Positions 47,076 through 57,356 of a stretch of DNA of 64,000 nucleotides are shown piece after piece. The notes under the pieces are model-generated. The model did not search any database, had not been told where the DNA came from, and saw only the letters and a program-made list of their open reading frames with translations. Origin of the DNA: Streptomyces marianii (GTDB lineage: Bacteria; Actinomycetota; Actinomycetes; Streptomycetales; Streptomycetaceae); assembly GCF_005795905.1 (NCBI RefSeq), contig NZ_VAWE01000001.1, positions 5,693,001 through 5,757,000 of the forward strand, given 5' to 3'. The translations under genes and the position numbers were made by a program. Every line of letters starts with the position of its first letter. Position 1 is the stretch's first letter.

Positions 47076-47437
47076 GCGGCCCGCTGACGCCCCGCCGGCT
47101 GAAGGAGTTCTGCCTGGAGCAGAACGCCGCGGTGGAGGACTTCCCCTTCGGTCCCGAGGTCTCGGTCTTCAAGGTCGCCGGGAAGATGTTCGCCCTCTCC
47201 GACCTGGCGGCCACCCCGCTGAAGGTGTCGTTGAAGTGCGACCCGGACGACGCCGTCCGGCTGCGCGCCGAGTACCCGGCGATCGTCCCCGGCTACCACC
47301 TCAACAAGCGGCACTGGAACACGGTCACGGTGGCGGAGCTCCCGGCGGGTACGGTCCGGGAGCTCGTCGAGGACTCCTACGACCTCGTCGTCGCCGGCCT
47401 GCCGAAGGCGGAGCGGCTGCGCCTGGACCGGCCGTGA
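47072..47437 (+). CDS. MmcQ/YjbR family protein
   Basis: This 121-residue protein has the CyaY-like fold family signature: LEQNAAVEDFPFGPEVSVFK at the N-terminus, KMFALSDL, KVSLKCDPDDAVRLRAEYP and GYHLNKRHWNTV. Family members may bind DNA, but the function is unsettled. GTG 47072 overlaps the CBS gene stop. It is part of the phoH-ybeY operon by spacing. Confidence 0.9.
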   Translation: MSGPLTPRRLKEFCLEQNAAVEDFPFGPEVSVFKVAGKMFALSDLAATPLKVSLKCDPDDAVRLRAEYPAIVPGYHLNKRHWNTVTVAELPAGTVRELVEDSYDLVVAGLPKAERLRLDRP

Positions 47438-47532
47438 GCCCCAACGCCCGCGCCGGGTACGCCGCCCCGCCGCCCGACCGTCCGCAGCCGGTGCCTGCCG
47501 GGCGGGTCCGTGCCGCGAACTATGCTCGTCCC

Positions 47533-47886
47533 ATGACTGACAGCTCCGGACTCGATCCCGAAGACCGCAAGATCATCACGCTGGCGCGCAGCGCCCGTGC
47601 GCGCAACGGGGTGCCCGAGGGCGCAGCGGTGCGGGACGAGACCGGACGGACGTACGTCGCGGGCACGGTGGCGCTCGAGTCGCTGCGGCTGAGCGCCCTG
47701 CGGACGGCCGTCGCCATGGCCGTGGCCAGCGGCGCCACCTCCCTGGAGGCCGCGGCGGTCGTCGCCGACACCGACACGGTCGCCGACGCCGACCGCGCCG
47801 CGGTACGGGACCTGGGCGGCCCGGGTACGCCGGTGCTGCTCGCCGGTCCCGACGGCGTGCTCCGAGCGACCCTGACGGCGGACTGA
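47533..47886 (+). CDS. Cytidine-deaminase-like protein lacking the zinc site
   Basis: This 117-residue protein aligns with cytidine deaminases in the central part: RTYVAGTVALESLRLSALRT followed by AVAMAVASGA. But where active enzymes have C-A-E (zinc Cys and catalytic Glu), it reads S-A-L, and the second zinc motif PCxxC is missing: the C-terminal half has no Cys at all. It is therefore probably a pseudoenzyme retained for another role. It lies between the YjbR-like gene and a small membrane protein, in the same operon direction. ATG 47533 is the clear start. Confidence 0.78.
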   Translation: MTDSSGLDPEDRKIITLARSARARNGVPEGAAVRDETGRTYVAGTVALESLRLSALRTAVAMAVASGATSLEAAAVVADTDTVADADRAAVRDLGGPGTPVLLAGPDGVLRATLTAD

Positions 47887-47887
47887 G

Positions 47888-48250
47888 GTGTCCCGCACCT
47901 GGGGCCTGGTCGTCCTGGCCGTCGGTCTCGTCGGCGTCGTCATCAGCGGTGTCGACTGGGCCGTGTCGGGCCGGGTGGCCTGGTCCGACGCGTTCCCGCT
48001 GTTCCTCGCCGCGGCGGCGGGCGCCGAACTGAGCACCGGGCCGCGCCGCCGTGCCCTGCGCACGGCCGCGGCGGTCGTCCTGCTGACCGTCGGCTTCGCC
48101 GTCGGCGTCCCCGCGGCGGCCGATCTGGTGTCGGGCGCCCCGGTCGACTGGCTGGACCTGACGCTCGGCGTCCTCACCGTGCTCTACGCCGCGGTCGGCA
48201 CGGCCGCCCTGCTCGCCCGGCGCCGCGCGAACGGTTCGGCGCCGGCCTGA
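47888..48250 (+). CDS. Small integral membrane protein (120 aa)
   Basis: This 120-residue protein has four predicted helices: LVVLAVGLVGVVISGVDWAV, FPLFLAAAAGAELS, TAAAVVLLTVGFAVGVPAAA and LDLTLGVLTVLYAAVGTAALL. It starts at GTG 47888, one base after the preceding stop, so it is coupled to the deaminase-like gene. No family is recognised. The C-terminal RRRANGSAPA should lie inside the cell. Confidence 0.7.
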   Translation: MSRTWGLVVLAVGLVGVVISGVDWAVSGRVAWSDAFPLFLAAAAGAELSTGPRRRALRTAAAVVLLTVGFAVGVPAAADLVSGAPVDWLDLTLGVLTVLYAAVGTAALLARRRANGSAPA

Positions 48251-48457
48251 CGGCGGGCGCGAGCGGTCCGCGGCGGACCGCCAGTGAACCGGCGGCCCGC
48301 CCGCGCTCCGTCCCGTTCGACCGCCTTCGGCCGCGCCCTCGTCGGCCCGGCCGGGTGCCGTACCGGCAGGATGCCGGGTGGGCCCGGCACCGACCCGAGC
48401 GGTGAAGGGGTTCCTACCTGCGAAAACGCCGATCTTGAGTCCGGTACGACATCGATC

Positions 48458-48532
48458 TTGACACGATCTGATGGGTCATCAGTCGGTGCATTTCGATTCC
48501 ATTGACTTCTCTTTCCCCCGCCCCGTCAATGA
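48458..48532. promoter_or_regulatory. Promoter and inverted repeats upstream of the WxL-like gene
   Basis: TTGACA (48458-48463) is followed by the perfect inverted repeat CTGATG-GGT-CATCAG (48468-48482), in the only A+T-rich part of this gap. A second repeat, ATTGAC near 48501 with GTCAAT near 48527, lies closer to the gene. The pattern suggests a regulator-bound promoter. The rest of the 329-bp gap is GC-rich and empty. Confidence 0.55.
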
Positions 48533-48579
48533 CGGCCACCGAGTCAAGGCCGAGTGAAGCCGATTGAAGGGGGAAGCGC

Positions 48580-49917
48580 ATGGCGTCCCTGCCATCCACA
48601 CCACGAAGACGCCGCTGGGCGGCGCTACTGGGGGTGAGCGCGCTCGTGGCCACCGGCGGCGGGTTCCTCGCGCCCTCCGCCGCGGCCCGGGTCGCGACGG
48701 CCCAGGCCGTCGACTTCCCGACCCACTGCGTACCGCCGCCGATATCCGGCATCCCGCCCATCGACGGCACGACCAGCGCCGAGATCACCGTCGACAACGC
48801 CGCACCCAAGGTGGGCGACACGGTCACCGTCACCTACACGGTCACCGAGCCCGCCGCCGGCAACCCCGTCGACCTGGCGCTGCCCGCCGACATCATGACC
48901 CCGACCGGCAAGGTGACCCTCGGGGGAGCGCAGCCCGGCAGCGTCACCGTCGCCGGCCCGAAGAAGAACCCGCCCGTCCCCGGCAAGGCACCGTTCCCGG
49001 CGTTCTCCATGACCGGCGCCTTCACGGTCACCGCGCCCGGCTCGATCACCCTCTCGCCGGGCGACTACAACATCCACACCAGCTACATCATGGAGCTGGA
49101 CACCCCCTGCACGGTGACGAACCCGCCCGCGCCCGTCTCGCAGACGATCGTCGCCACCGAACAGCCCGGCGCCAACGAACGGTCCGTCCAACTCGGCACC
49201 GCCTCCGGCAAGCCGGGCGACCAGGTGACCGTCACCGGCGCGAAGTTCACCCCCCTCGCGGACGTCACCGTCGCGGGCCGCGCCGGCGCTGCCGAGACCG
49301 CGGACAAGATGACCGTGAAGGCGAGCGCGGCGGGTACCTTCACCGCCCGGCTCACGGTCGCCGACAAGGCCACCACCGGAGTCGTGGCCTACGAGGGCAC
49401 CGCGTGGAGTGACGACAAGGGCGCGGGCCCCGCGGCGTACACCGTCGTCGACGACACCCCCGTACCCGCGAACAGCCAGAAGCTCACCACGGCCGTCGCG
49501 GCCGGCACCCTGTCCATGACCCAGGCCGGTGACACCGTCCAGCTGACCTCCGTCGACTTCGGCAAGGGCGGCGCCGCCACCGGCGACCTCCACGCGGTGA
49601 CCGTCAAGGACTTCCGCGGCGGTCCCGCGGGCTGGTCCCTGACCGGCAAGGTCACCGACTTCACCGGTCCCGGCGGGAAGATCGACGCCGGCCGGCTGAG
49701 CTGGACCCCGGCCTGCGCCACCAAGGCCGGCAGCCCCAGCACCTGCGCGGCGGGCTCCGCGGGCGCCGTCGGCACCGCCGGCGCCACCCTGGCGTCCACC
49801 CCCGACGGGGCGCTCACCGGCGGTGAGTTCACCGCGGGCGCGAAGGTGACGCTGGACGTGCCGGCGTTCACCGCACCCGGCGCCTACTCCGGCGTGCTGA
49901 CCCTCACCCTCACCTGA
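48580..49917 (+). CDS. Secreted surface protein with WxL-like C-terminal domain
   Basis: The predicted 445-residue exported protein has a signal peptide with a basic start (PRRRRWAALLGVSALVATGG) and cleavage near ARVATA. Two Ig-like/beta-sandwich parts follow. The C-terminal 135 residues resemble a WxL domain, with SMTQAGDTVQLTSVDFGKGG, then GWSLTGKVTDF (the WxL motif) and a terminal PGAYSGVLTLTLT in place of the second WxL. WxL domains bind peptidoglycan non-covalently in Firmicutes. The next gene encodes a DUF916-like protein, the usual partner. RBS GAAGGGGGAAG is strong. The assignment is by pattern. Confidence 0.72.
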   Translation: MASLPSTPRRRRWAALLGVSALVATGGGFLAPSAAARVATAQAVDFPTHCVPPPISGIPPIDGTTSAEITVDNAAPKVGDTVTVTYTVTEPAAGNPVDLALPADIMTPTGKVTLGGAQPGSVTVAGPKKNPPVPGKAPFPAFSMTGAFTVTAPGSITLSPGDYNIHTSYIMELDTPCTVTNPPAPVSQTIVATEQPGANERSVQLGTASGKPGDQVTVTGAKFTPLADVTVAGRAGAAETADKMTVKASAAGTFTARLTVADKATTGVVAYEGTAWSDDKGAGPAAYTVVDDTPVPANSQKLTTAVAAGTLSMTQAGDTVQLTSVDFGKGGAATGDLHAVTVKDFRGGPAGWSLTGKVTDFTGPGGKIDAGRLSWTPACATKAGSPSTCAAGSAGAVGTAGATLASTPDGALTGGEFTAGAKVTLDVPAFTAPGAYSGVLTLTLT

Positions 49918-49978
49918 CACCCACGGCGGGCCGGGCGCGCACCCGGTCGGCCCGCCCCGATCCGGGGGATCCGCGCCC

Positions 49979-50962
49979 GTGCGAAGACCGCCCGCACCCC
50001 TCCCGCCGCCGCTCGCGAGGCTCGCGACGCTCCTCGTCCCCTTCCTCGCGCTGGCGGCACTGCTGTGCGCCGTCCCGTCCGCGCACGCCGCCGACAACGG
50101 CGAGTGGTCCGTGGAGCCCACGGCCTCCGGCCCCGCCCGCCGACCGTACTTCTACCTCTCCGCCGACCCCGGCACGAGGCTCACCGACAGCGTCACCGTG
50201 ACCAACAAGACCGCCGCCCCGCTGACGTTCCTGCTGTACGGGGCGGACGCCTACAACACCGAACGGGACGGCGGCTTCGCCGTGCGCACCCGCCAGGAGA
50301 GGCAGCGCGGCGTCGGTGCCTGGGCGAAGCCGGACCGGGCCCGGGTGACCGTGCCAGCCCGCTCCGCCGTCACCGTCCCGTACACCCTCACCGTCCCCGA
50401 GGACGCGGAGCCCGGCGACCACCCCGGCGCGCTGGTCGCCCTGGACGAACGCGTCGCCGCCGGGTCGGGGGGAGCGGTGGCCGTCGGCATCCAGCGGGCG
50501 GTCGGCGCCCGCGTCTACCTGCGGGTGAACGGACCGGCCATGCCCGCTCTCTCCGTCGAGGACGTCCGCTACGTGCCGGACAAACCCCTCGTGCCGGGCA
50601 CCGGCGACAGCAGCGCCCTGGTCTCGTACACCCTGCACAACCGCGGCAACGTCACCCTCGCCCCGAAGGTCGCCCTCCGCGCCGAGGGCCTCTTCGGCCG
50701 CACCCTGCTGGCCCGGGACCTGGACGGCGTCCCCGGCGAACTGCTTCCCCGGCAGCGGATCCGGTTCACCACCAGCTGGGCCGGGGCCCCGCAGCTCGAC
50801 TGGGGCGAGGTGACCCTCACGGCGAGCGCACACGGCGCCCGCGGATCCGGAGCGGCGTCCTTCCTCGCCGTCCCCTGGCTGGCCGCGGCCGTCCTGTTCG
50901 CGGCCGGTGCCGGGGCGCTGGTGTGGGTCCGGGCGCGACGCCGGTCGGTACGCGCAGGCTGA
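49979..50962 (+). CDS. DUF916/WxLIP-like membrane-anchored surface protein
   Basis: This 327-residue protein has a signal peptide (LLVPFLALAALLCAVPSAHA), then a DUF916-like beta domain (YFYLSADPGTRLTDSVTVTN; VTVPYTLTVPEDAEPGDHPG) and a second beta domain, then a C-terminal membrane helix (WLAAAVLFAAGAGALVWV) and a basic tail. DUF916 proteins bind peptidoglycan and the WxL partner at the cell surface. The start is GTG 49979, 61 bp after the WxL-like gene, so the pair is likely one operon. The Gram-positive DUF3324 partner domain is not separately recognised. Confidence 0.72.
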   Translation: MRRPPAPLPPPLARLATLLVPFLALAALLCAVPSAHAADNGEWSVEPTASGPARRPYFYLSADPGTRLTDSVTVTNKTAAPLTFLLYGADAYNTERDGGFAVRTRQERQRGVGAWAKPDRARVTVPARSAVTVPYTLTVPEDAEPGDHPGALVALDERVAAGSGGAVAVGIQRAVGARVYLRVNGPAMPALSVEDVRYVPDKPLVPGTGDSSALVSYTLHNRGNVTLAPKVALRAEGLFGRTLLARDLDGVPGELLPRQRIRFTTSWAGAPQLDWGEVTLTASAHGARGSGAASFLAVPWLAAAVLFAAGAGALVWVRARRRSVRAG

Positions 50963-51066
50963 GCGCCCCCGGCCGCGTACCGCCGGCCCCGCGTCACGTC
51001 GACGCCGGCCCCGGCACGTCGACACGTTCGCCGTGCCGGGAGCCGTGCGCGCCCGCCCGGCGAGGC

Positions 51067-51456
51067 CGCACGCCCCGCGCGGCGCCGCGCCCCGCACGCG
51101 TGGGACGTTCGGACGGGCGTCGGCCGGGGCTGGGGCCTTCGGCGGGTTCCCGCACGCCCCGCGCGGCGCCGCCCTGCACGCGTGGGACGTTCGGACGGGC
51201 GTCGGCCGGGGCTGGGGCCTTCGGCGGGTTCCCGCACGCCCCGCGCGGCGCCGCCCTGCACGCGTGGGACGTTCGGACGGGCGTCGGCCGGGGCTGGGGC
51301 CTTCGGCGGGTTCCCGCACGCCCCGCGCGGCGCCGCCCTGCACGCGTGGGACGTTCGGACGGGCGTCGGCCGGGGCTGGGGCCTTCGGCGGGTTCCCGCA
51401 CGCCCCGCGCGGCGCCGCCCTGCACGCGCGGGGCGTTCGGACGGGCGCCGGCCGGG
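51067..51456. repeat. 82-bp tandem array, about 4.7 copies
   Basis: A marker (CGTGGGACGTTCGGACGGGC) recurs at 51099, 51181, 51263 and 51345, and in variant form at 51427, so the period is 82 bp. The middle copies are identical, the first and last diverge at the edges. The unit holds GCGGGTTCCCGC and GCGCGGCGCCGC palindromes. The 605-bp gap between the DUF916-like gene and era has no other feature except the era ribosome site. Confidence 0.92.
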
Positions 51457-51567
51457 CCGTCACGGGTCCGTCACACCGGGTCCCGGACGGGACGCGGCGC
51501 CGGGCGTCCGTGCCCCCCGGCGGCACGTGGTACGTGACCGCCCCGAGGATCGGGGAGAATGGCCCGC

Positions 51568-52515
51568 ATGAGCGTTCACACCCCCCGGTCCGAGGCCCCG
51601 CACCGCGCCGGCTTCGCCTGCTTCGTCGGCCGCCCCAACGCGGGCAAGTCCACCCTCACGAACGCTCTGGTGGGCCAGAAGGTGGCCATCACCTCCAACC
51701 GGCCGCAGACCACCCGTCACACCGTCCGCGGCATCGTCCACCGCCCCGACCTGAACGCCCAGCTCGTGCTCGTGGACACCCCCGGCCTGCACAAGCCGCG
51801 CACCCTGCTCGGCGAGCGGCTCAACGACGTCGTACGCACCACCTGGGCCGAGGTCGACGTGATCGGCTTCTGCCTCCCGGCCGACCAGAAGCTCGGCCCC
51901 GGCGATCGCTTCATCGCCAAGGAACTGGCAGGGATCAAGAAGACGCCCAAGGTCGCGATCGTGACCAAGACCGACCTCGTCGACTCCAAGACCCTGGCCG
52001 AGCAGCTCCTCGCCGTCGACCGCCTCGGCAGCGAGCTCGGCATCGAATGGGCGGAGATCGTCCCGGTGTCGGCCGTCGGTGACAAGCAGGTCACCCTGCT
52101 CGGGGACCTCCTCGTCCCGCTGCTCCCGGAGAGCCCCCCGCTCTACCCGGAGGGCGACCTCACGGACGAGCCGGAGCAGGTCATGGTCGCCGAGCTGATC
52201 CGCGAGGCGGCGCTGGAAGGCGTACGCGACGAGTTGCCCCACTCGATCGCGGTCGTGGTCGAGGAGATGCTGCCGCGCGAGGGACGCCCGGCGGACCGGC
52301 CGCTCCTCGACATCCACGCCAACGTCTACATCGAGCGCCCCAGCCAGAAGGGCATCATCATCGGCCCCAAGGGCAGCCGCCTGAAGGAGGTCGGCACCAA
52401 GTCCCGCAAACACATCGAGGCGTTGCTCGGCACCCCCGTCTTCCTCGATCTGCACGTGAAGGTCGCGAAGGACTGGCAGCGGGACCCGAAGCAGCTGCGC
52501 AGGCTGGGCTTCTGA
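51568..52515 (+). CDS. era: GTPase Era
   Basis: Era is a GTPase needed for 16S rRNA processing and 30S maturation. The 315-residue protein has G1 GRPNAGKST, G3 DTPGLHKP, TKTD as G4, and a C-terminal KH domain (IERPSQKGIIIGPKGSRLKE). ATG 51568 (MSVHTPRS) is preferred over ATG 51559 because GGGGAG lies 11 bases before it; the downstream residues HRAGFACFVGRPNAGKS are conserved. It is downstream of an 82-bp array, away from ybeY by several genes. Confidence 0.97.
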   Translation: MSVHTPRSEAPHRAGFACFVGRPNAGKSTLTNALVGQKVAITSNRPQTTRHTVRGIVHRPDLNAQLVLVDTPGLHKPRTLLGERLNDVVRTTWAEVDVIGFCLPADQKLGPGDRFIAKELAGIKKTPKVAIVTKTDLVDSKTLAEQLLAVDRLGSELGIEWAEIVPVSAVGDKQVTLLGDLLVPLLPESPPLYPEGDLTDEPEQVMVAELIREAALEGVRDELPHSIAVVVEEMLPREGRPADRPLLDIHANVYIERPSQKGIIIGPKGSRLKEVGTKSRKHIEALLGTPVFLDLHVKVAKDWQRDPKQLRRLGF

Positions 52516-52717
52516 CGGCTCCGGCCGGACCGGTCGGCTCCGACCCGCCTCGGGTCCCGGCGCCGGCCGCCGTCCCGCCTCATCGGTCCCGCGCGCCGGC
52601 CCCGGTCGCACCGTCCCGCGCGCCTGCCCCGGGAGCACGCCGGCCCCAGAAGCAGGCCGGCCCGGTACCGGCCCCCCGGGGCGCGGCGGGGGCCCTTCCC
52701 CGGCCGGCCCGGGGGCC

Positions 52718-52984
52718 TCAGGAACCTTCCTTCAGCACCCGGGTGATCAGCTTCCGCTGGGCCTCGGTCAGCCTGGGGTCGGCGCAGTACACCGTGGTCC
52801 CGTCCACCGTGAGCTGGTACTGGAAGCCGTCCGCCACCCCGACCGGCGGGGTGTCCCGGCCGTCGTCCATCGCCTGCTCGGCCATGGCGTGCCACTCCTG
52901 GGCGTCGGGCCGCCCGGCGGTGTCGACCTCGGAGACCCGCTCGATGCCGGCGAACCCGCCCGTGCGTCGTACGTGGATGCGCAT
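52718..52984 (-). CDS. Emfourin-like protease inhibitor
   Basis: This 88-residue soluble protein matches the emfourin pattern: the N-terminus RIHVRRTGGFAGIERVSEVD and then DGFQYQLTV and a C-terminal LTEAQRKLITRVL. Emfourin, known from Serratia, inhibits the M4 protease protealysin encoded next to it. Here the M4 gene is 25 bp upstream on the same strand, the expected operon. There is no signal peptide, which fits an intracellular inhibitor of an unsecreted protease. Confidence 0.82.
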   Translation of the reverse strand: MRIHVRRTGGFAGIERVSEVDTAGRPDAQEWHAMAEQAMDDGRDTPPVGVADGFQYQLTVDGTTVYCADPRLTEAQRKLITRVLKEGS

Positions 52985-53009
52985 GGTTCCTGTCTAGTAC
53001 GGATCCCGT

Positions 53010-54062
53010 TCAGTTGGCAGGCACACCGACCCGGGACCACGCCTTCACCACGGCCTCGCGCTCCTCGCCCCGGCCGTAGCGCGCGGTGGCGGCCTCGACG
53101 GTCTCGCTCGCGAACTCGGCGAACGACGCGTCGACCCGCAGCCTCCCCGAGGTCATCGTGTCGTACCAGATCTGCCCCGCCCGCTCCCACGCCTTGCCGC
53201 CCAGCTGGGTCGCGAGCAGGTAGAAGGCGTGGTTGGGGATGCCCGAGTTGATGTGGACGCCGCCGTTGTCCCGGCCCGTGCGGACGTAGTCGGCCATCGT
53301 CGCCGGCTGGGGGTCCTTGCCGAGCACGTCGTCGTCGTACGCCGTGCCCGGCGCCTTCATCGACCGCAGCGCCACCCCGCTGACCTGCGGCGCGAGCAGC
53401 CCGGCACCGATGAGCCAGTCGGCCCGGTCCGCGCTCTGGTCGAGCGTGCACTGCTTCACCAGGGAGCCGAAGACGTCCGACACCGACTCGTTCAGCGCGC
53501 CGGGCTGGCCGAAGTAGGTGAAGTTCGCCGAGTACTGGGTGAAGCCGTGCGCCAGTTCGTGGGCGATGACGTCGACCGGACCGGTGAAGTCGAGGAAGAT
53601 CTCGCCGTCACCGTCGCCGAACACCATCCGCTCGCCGTTCCAGAAGGCGTTGCCGTACTTCTCGTCGTAGTGGACGGTCGCGTCGAGAGGCAGGCCCGCA
53701 CCGTCGATCGAGTCGTGCCCGTAGGCCGTCAGGAGCAGGTCGAACGTCGCGCCGAGGCCGGCGTAGGCGCGGTTGACGGTGGCGTCCTGGACGGGCTCGT
53801 CGCCCTCGGAGCGCACCCTCGTGCCGGGCAGCGCGGTCTCGTTCCCGGCGTCGTACAGGGTGCGCTGCGGGCCGGGGACGACCTCCTGGGGCGGGGCCGG
53901 GGCGCCGGTGAGGGTGGTCAGCCGGCGCCCCGTGCGGTGCGCGGCGTCCGCGACGAGAGTGCGGCGGGCCGCGGCGGCGACGGCCGGATCACCGGCACGC
54001 GCGAGCTTGTCGAGGAGGTGCGGCGGCACAATGCCGCAGAAGACAGGCGTGAAGGAGTCCAT
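53010..54062 (-). CDS. Protealysin-like M4 metalloprotease (no signal peptide)
   Basis: This is a 350-residue thermolysin-family protease. HELAH sits at residues 168-172, with the third zinc ligand in NESVSD (Glu192) and the catalytic His in HINSGIPNHAFY. The N-terminus lacks a signal peptide and carries CGIVPPHLLDKLA, like the short protealysin propeptide rather than the long thermolysin one. The emfourin-like inhibitor gene follows at once. ATG 54062 is chosen; a longer frame upstream reads through the promoter region. Protealysin-type enzymes act inside the cell or are released by an unknown route. Confidence 0.9.
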   Translation of the reverse strand: MDSFTPVFCGIVPPHLLDKLARAGDPAVAAAARRTLVADAAHRTGRRLTTLTGAPAPPQEVVPGPQRTLYDAGNETALPGTRVRSEGDEPVQDATVNRAYAGLGATFDLLLTAYGHDSIDGAGLPLDATVHYDEKYGNAFWNGERMVFGDGDGEIFLDFTGPVDVIAHELAHGFTQYSANFTYFGQPGALNESVSDVFGSLVKQCTLDQSADRADWLIGAGLLAPQVSGVALRSMKAPGTAYDDDVLGKDPQPATMADYVRTGRDNGGVHINSGIPNHAFYLLATQLGGKAWERAGQIWYDTMTSGRLRVDASFAEFASETVEAATARYGRGEEREAVVKAWSRVGVPAN

Positions 54063-54221
54063 GTCTGGCAATGTGGCACTGCGCCATGCGGCTGTCACTG
54101 GATGCGACGACGATTAGTGAAATGGAGTGATCTGTCACATATGCCCGTTACCGATCGGTCATCCCGCATACTGAAACGGGACCGGTGCCCGCGTCGAAGC
54201 TCGGCTAGGCTCGTCCGCATC

Positions 54222-56149
<1,928 letters not shown>

Positions 56150-56174
56150 CGCCCGCCGCCGCCCGCGGCCACGG

Positions 56175-56200
56175 ACCCCGCCCCGGCACAGGGGCGGGGT
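56175..56200 (+). terminator. leuA terminator
   Basis: ACCCCGCCCC (56175-56184) pairs with GGGGCGGGGT (56191-56200) around GGCACA, followed by TCGG, 26 bp after the stop. Confidence 0.8.
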
Positions 56201-56307
56201 TCGGCCATGTCCGGGCGATGTGACGCCCGGGTGCTGACGAGGCATCCGCCATGTGGCTAACATCACGTCAACGCGGCAATGCTGCCGAAGGGTCACGGAG
56301 GTGCGAC

Positions 56308-57027
56308 GTGCTGCCAACCCGCGGACAGAGCGGCCGAAAACCGCACATCCACGGTCATCGCGGTCTTCGTGTCTTCGGGGTGCGCACGTCGTGGAGCACC
56401 GTCGGCGACGGCGAGTTCTTCTGCCCCGAATGCGGAGGCGACCGCAACTACCGCCGCCGCACCGGCCGCCGCCGCTTCACCGTCCTCGGCGTCCCCGTCC
56501 TCCCGCGCGGCCAGGCCGGACCGGTCGTGGAATGCGCCGCCTGCCACGGCCACTTCGGCACCGAGACACTGGACCACCCCACCACCGGCCGCTTCTCCGC
56601 GATGCTCCGCGACGCCGTGCACACGGTCGCGCTCGCCGTCCTCGCCGCCGGCGGCACCTCCTCCCGCACGGTCCGCCGGACCGCGGTCGCCACCGTCCGC
56701 GCCGCCGGCGTCAGCGACTGCACCGAGGACCAGCTGACGGCCATGGTGGAGGCGCTCGCCGCCGACACCGGACGCTTCATCACCGACGCCGGACCCTGCG
56801 GAGCCGCCCTCGCCATCGAACTCCACGAGGTGCTGGAACCGCTCACCCCGCATCTCGCCCCGGCCGGGCGCGAATCGATCCTGCTGCACGGCGCCGGGAT
56901 CGCCCTCGCCGACGGGCCCTACATCCCCGCGGAACACGACGTGCTGACCACGGTCGGGAACGCGCTGCAACTGTGCGCCGACGACACGGCTCGCCTCCTC
57001 GCCGCGGCACGCACCCCGTCCCCGTAG
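56308..57027 (+). CDS. TerB-family protein with N-terminal zinc ribbon
   Basis: The predicted 239-residue protein has a basic start, then a zinc ribbon (CPECGGDR ... CAACHGHF) and a TerB-like helical domain from about residue 95 to the end. TerB proteins occur in tellurite/stress systems and bind metal ions at the membrane; the exact role here is unknown. GTG 56308 has GGAGG 7 bases before it and is preferred over the ATG 56251. It is monocistronic. The rest of the ter operon is absent from the window. Confidence 0.78.
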   Translation: MLPTRGQSGRKPHIHGHRGLRVFGVRTSWSTVGDGEFFCPECGGDRNYRRRTGRRRFTVLGVPVLPRGQAGPVVECAACHGHFGTETLDHPTTGRFSAMLRDAVHTVALAVLAAGGTSSRTVRRTAVATVRAAGVSDCTEDQLTAMVEALAADTGRFITDAGPCGAALAIELHEVLEPLTPHLAPAGRESILLHGAGIALADGPYIPAEHDVLTTVGNALQLCADDTARLLAAARTPSP

Positions 57028-57233
57028 GCGGAGCGGCAGGCGGGCGCCGCGCGGACGGCGTGATGCCGCTGCCGCGTGCCGCAGCCGGCCCGGGGCACGG
57101 CGCTCCCCGAGGCGGACCGGCCGCCGCCTCGGCCGGTCCGCGACGCCGCGCCCTGGCGTGAAGGCACGCGCCGCACGCCGGGTGCGGCGGCGTGCGCGTC
57201 ACCCGCCGCGTCGGCGCCCCGCGTGCGCCTCAC

Positions 57234-57356
57234 ATGCTTCACGCGCACGACGTGCTTCACGCGCACGACGTGCTTCACGCGCACGACGTGCTTCACGCGC
57301 ACGACGGGCGTGACGCGCACGACGGGCGTGACGCGCACGACGGGCGTGACGCGCAC
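57234..57356. repeat. 18-bp tandem array of two related units
   Basis: Four copies of GTGCTTCACGCGCACGAC (first with A for G) at 57234-57305 are followed by three of GGGCGTGACGCGCACGAC at 57306-57356, the last truncated. Because the period is a multiple of three, frames stay open on both strands: Leu-His-Ala-His-Asp-Val repeats in one, Val-Arg-Val repeats in another. No frame has a convincing start, ribosome site and normal codon use throughout, so I treat it as non-coding. Confidence 0.85.
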
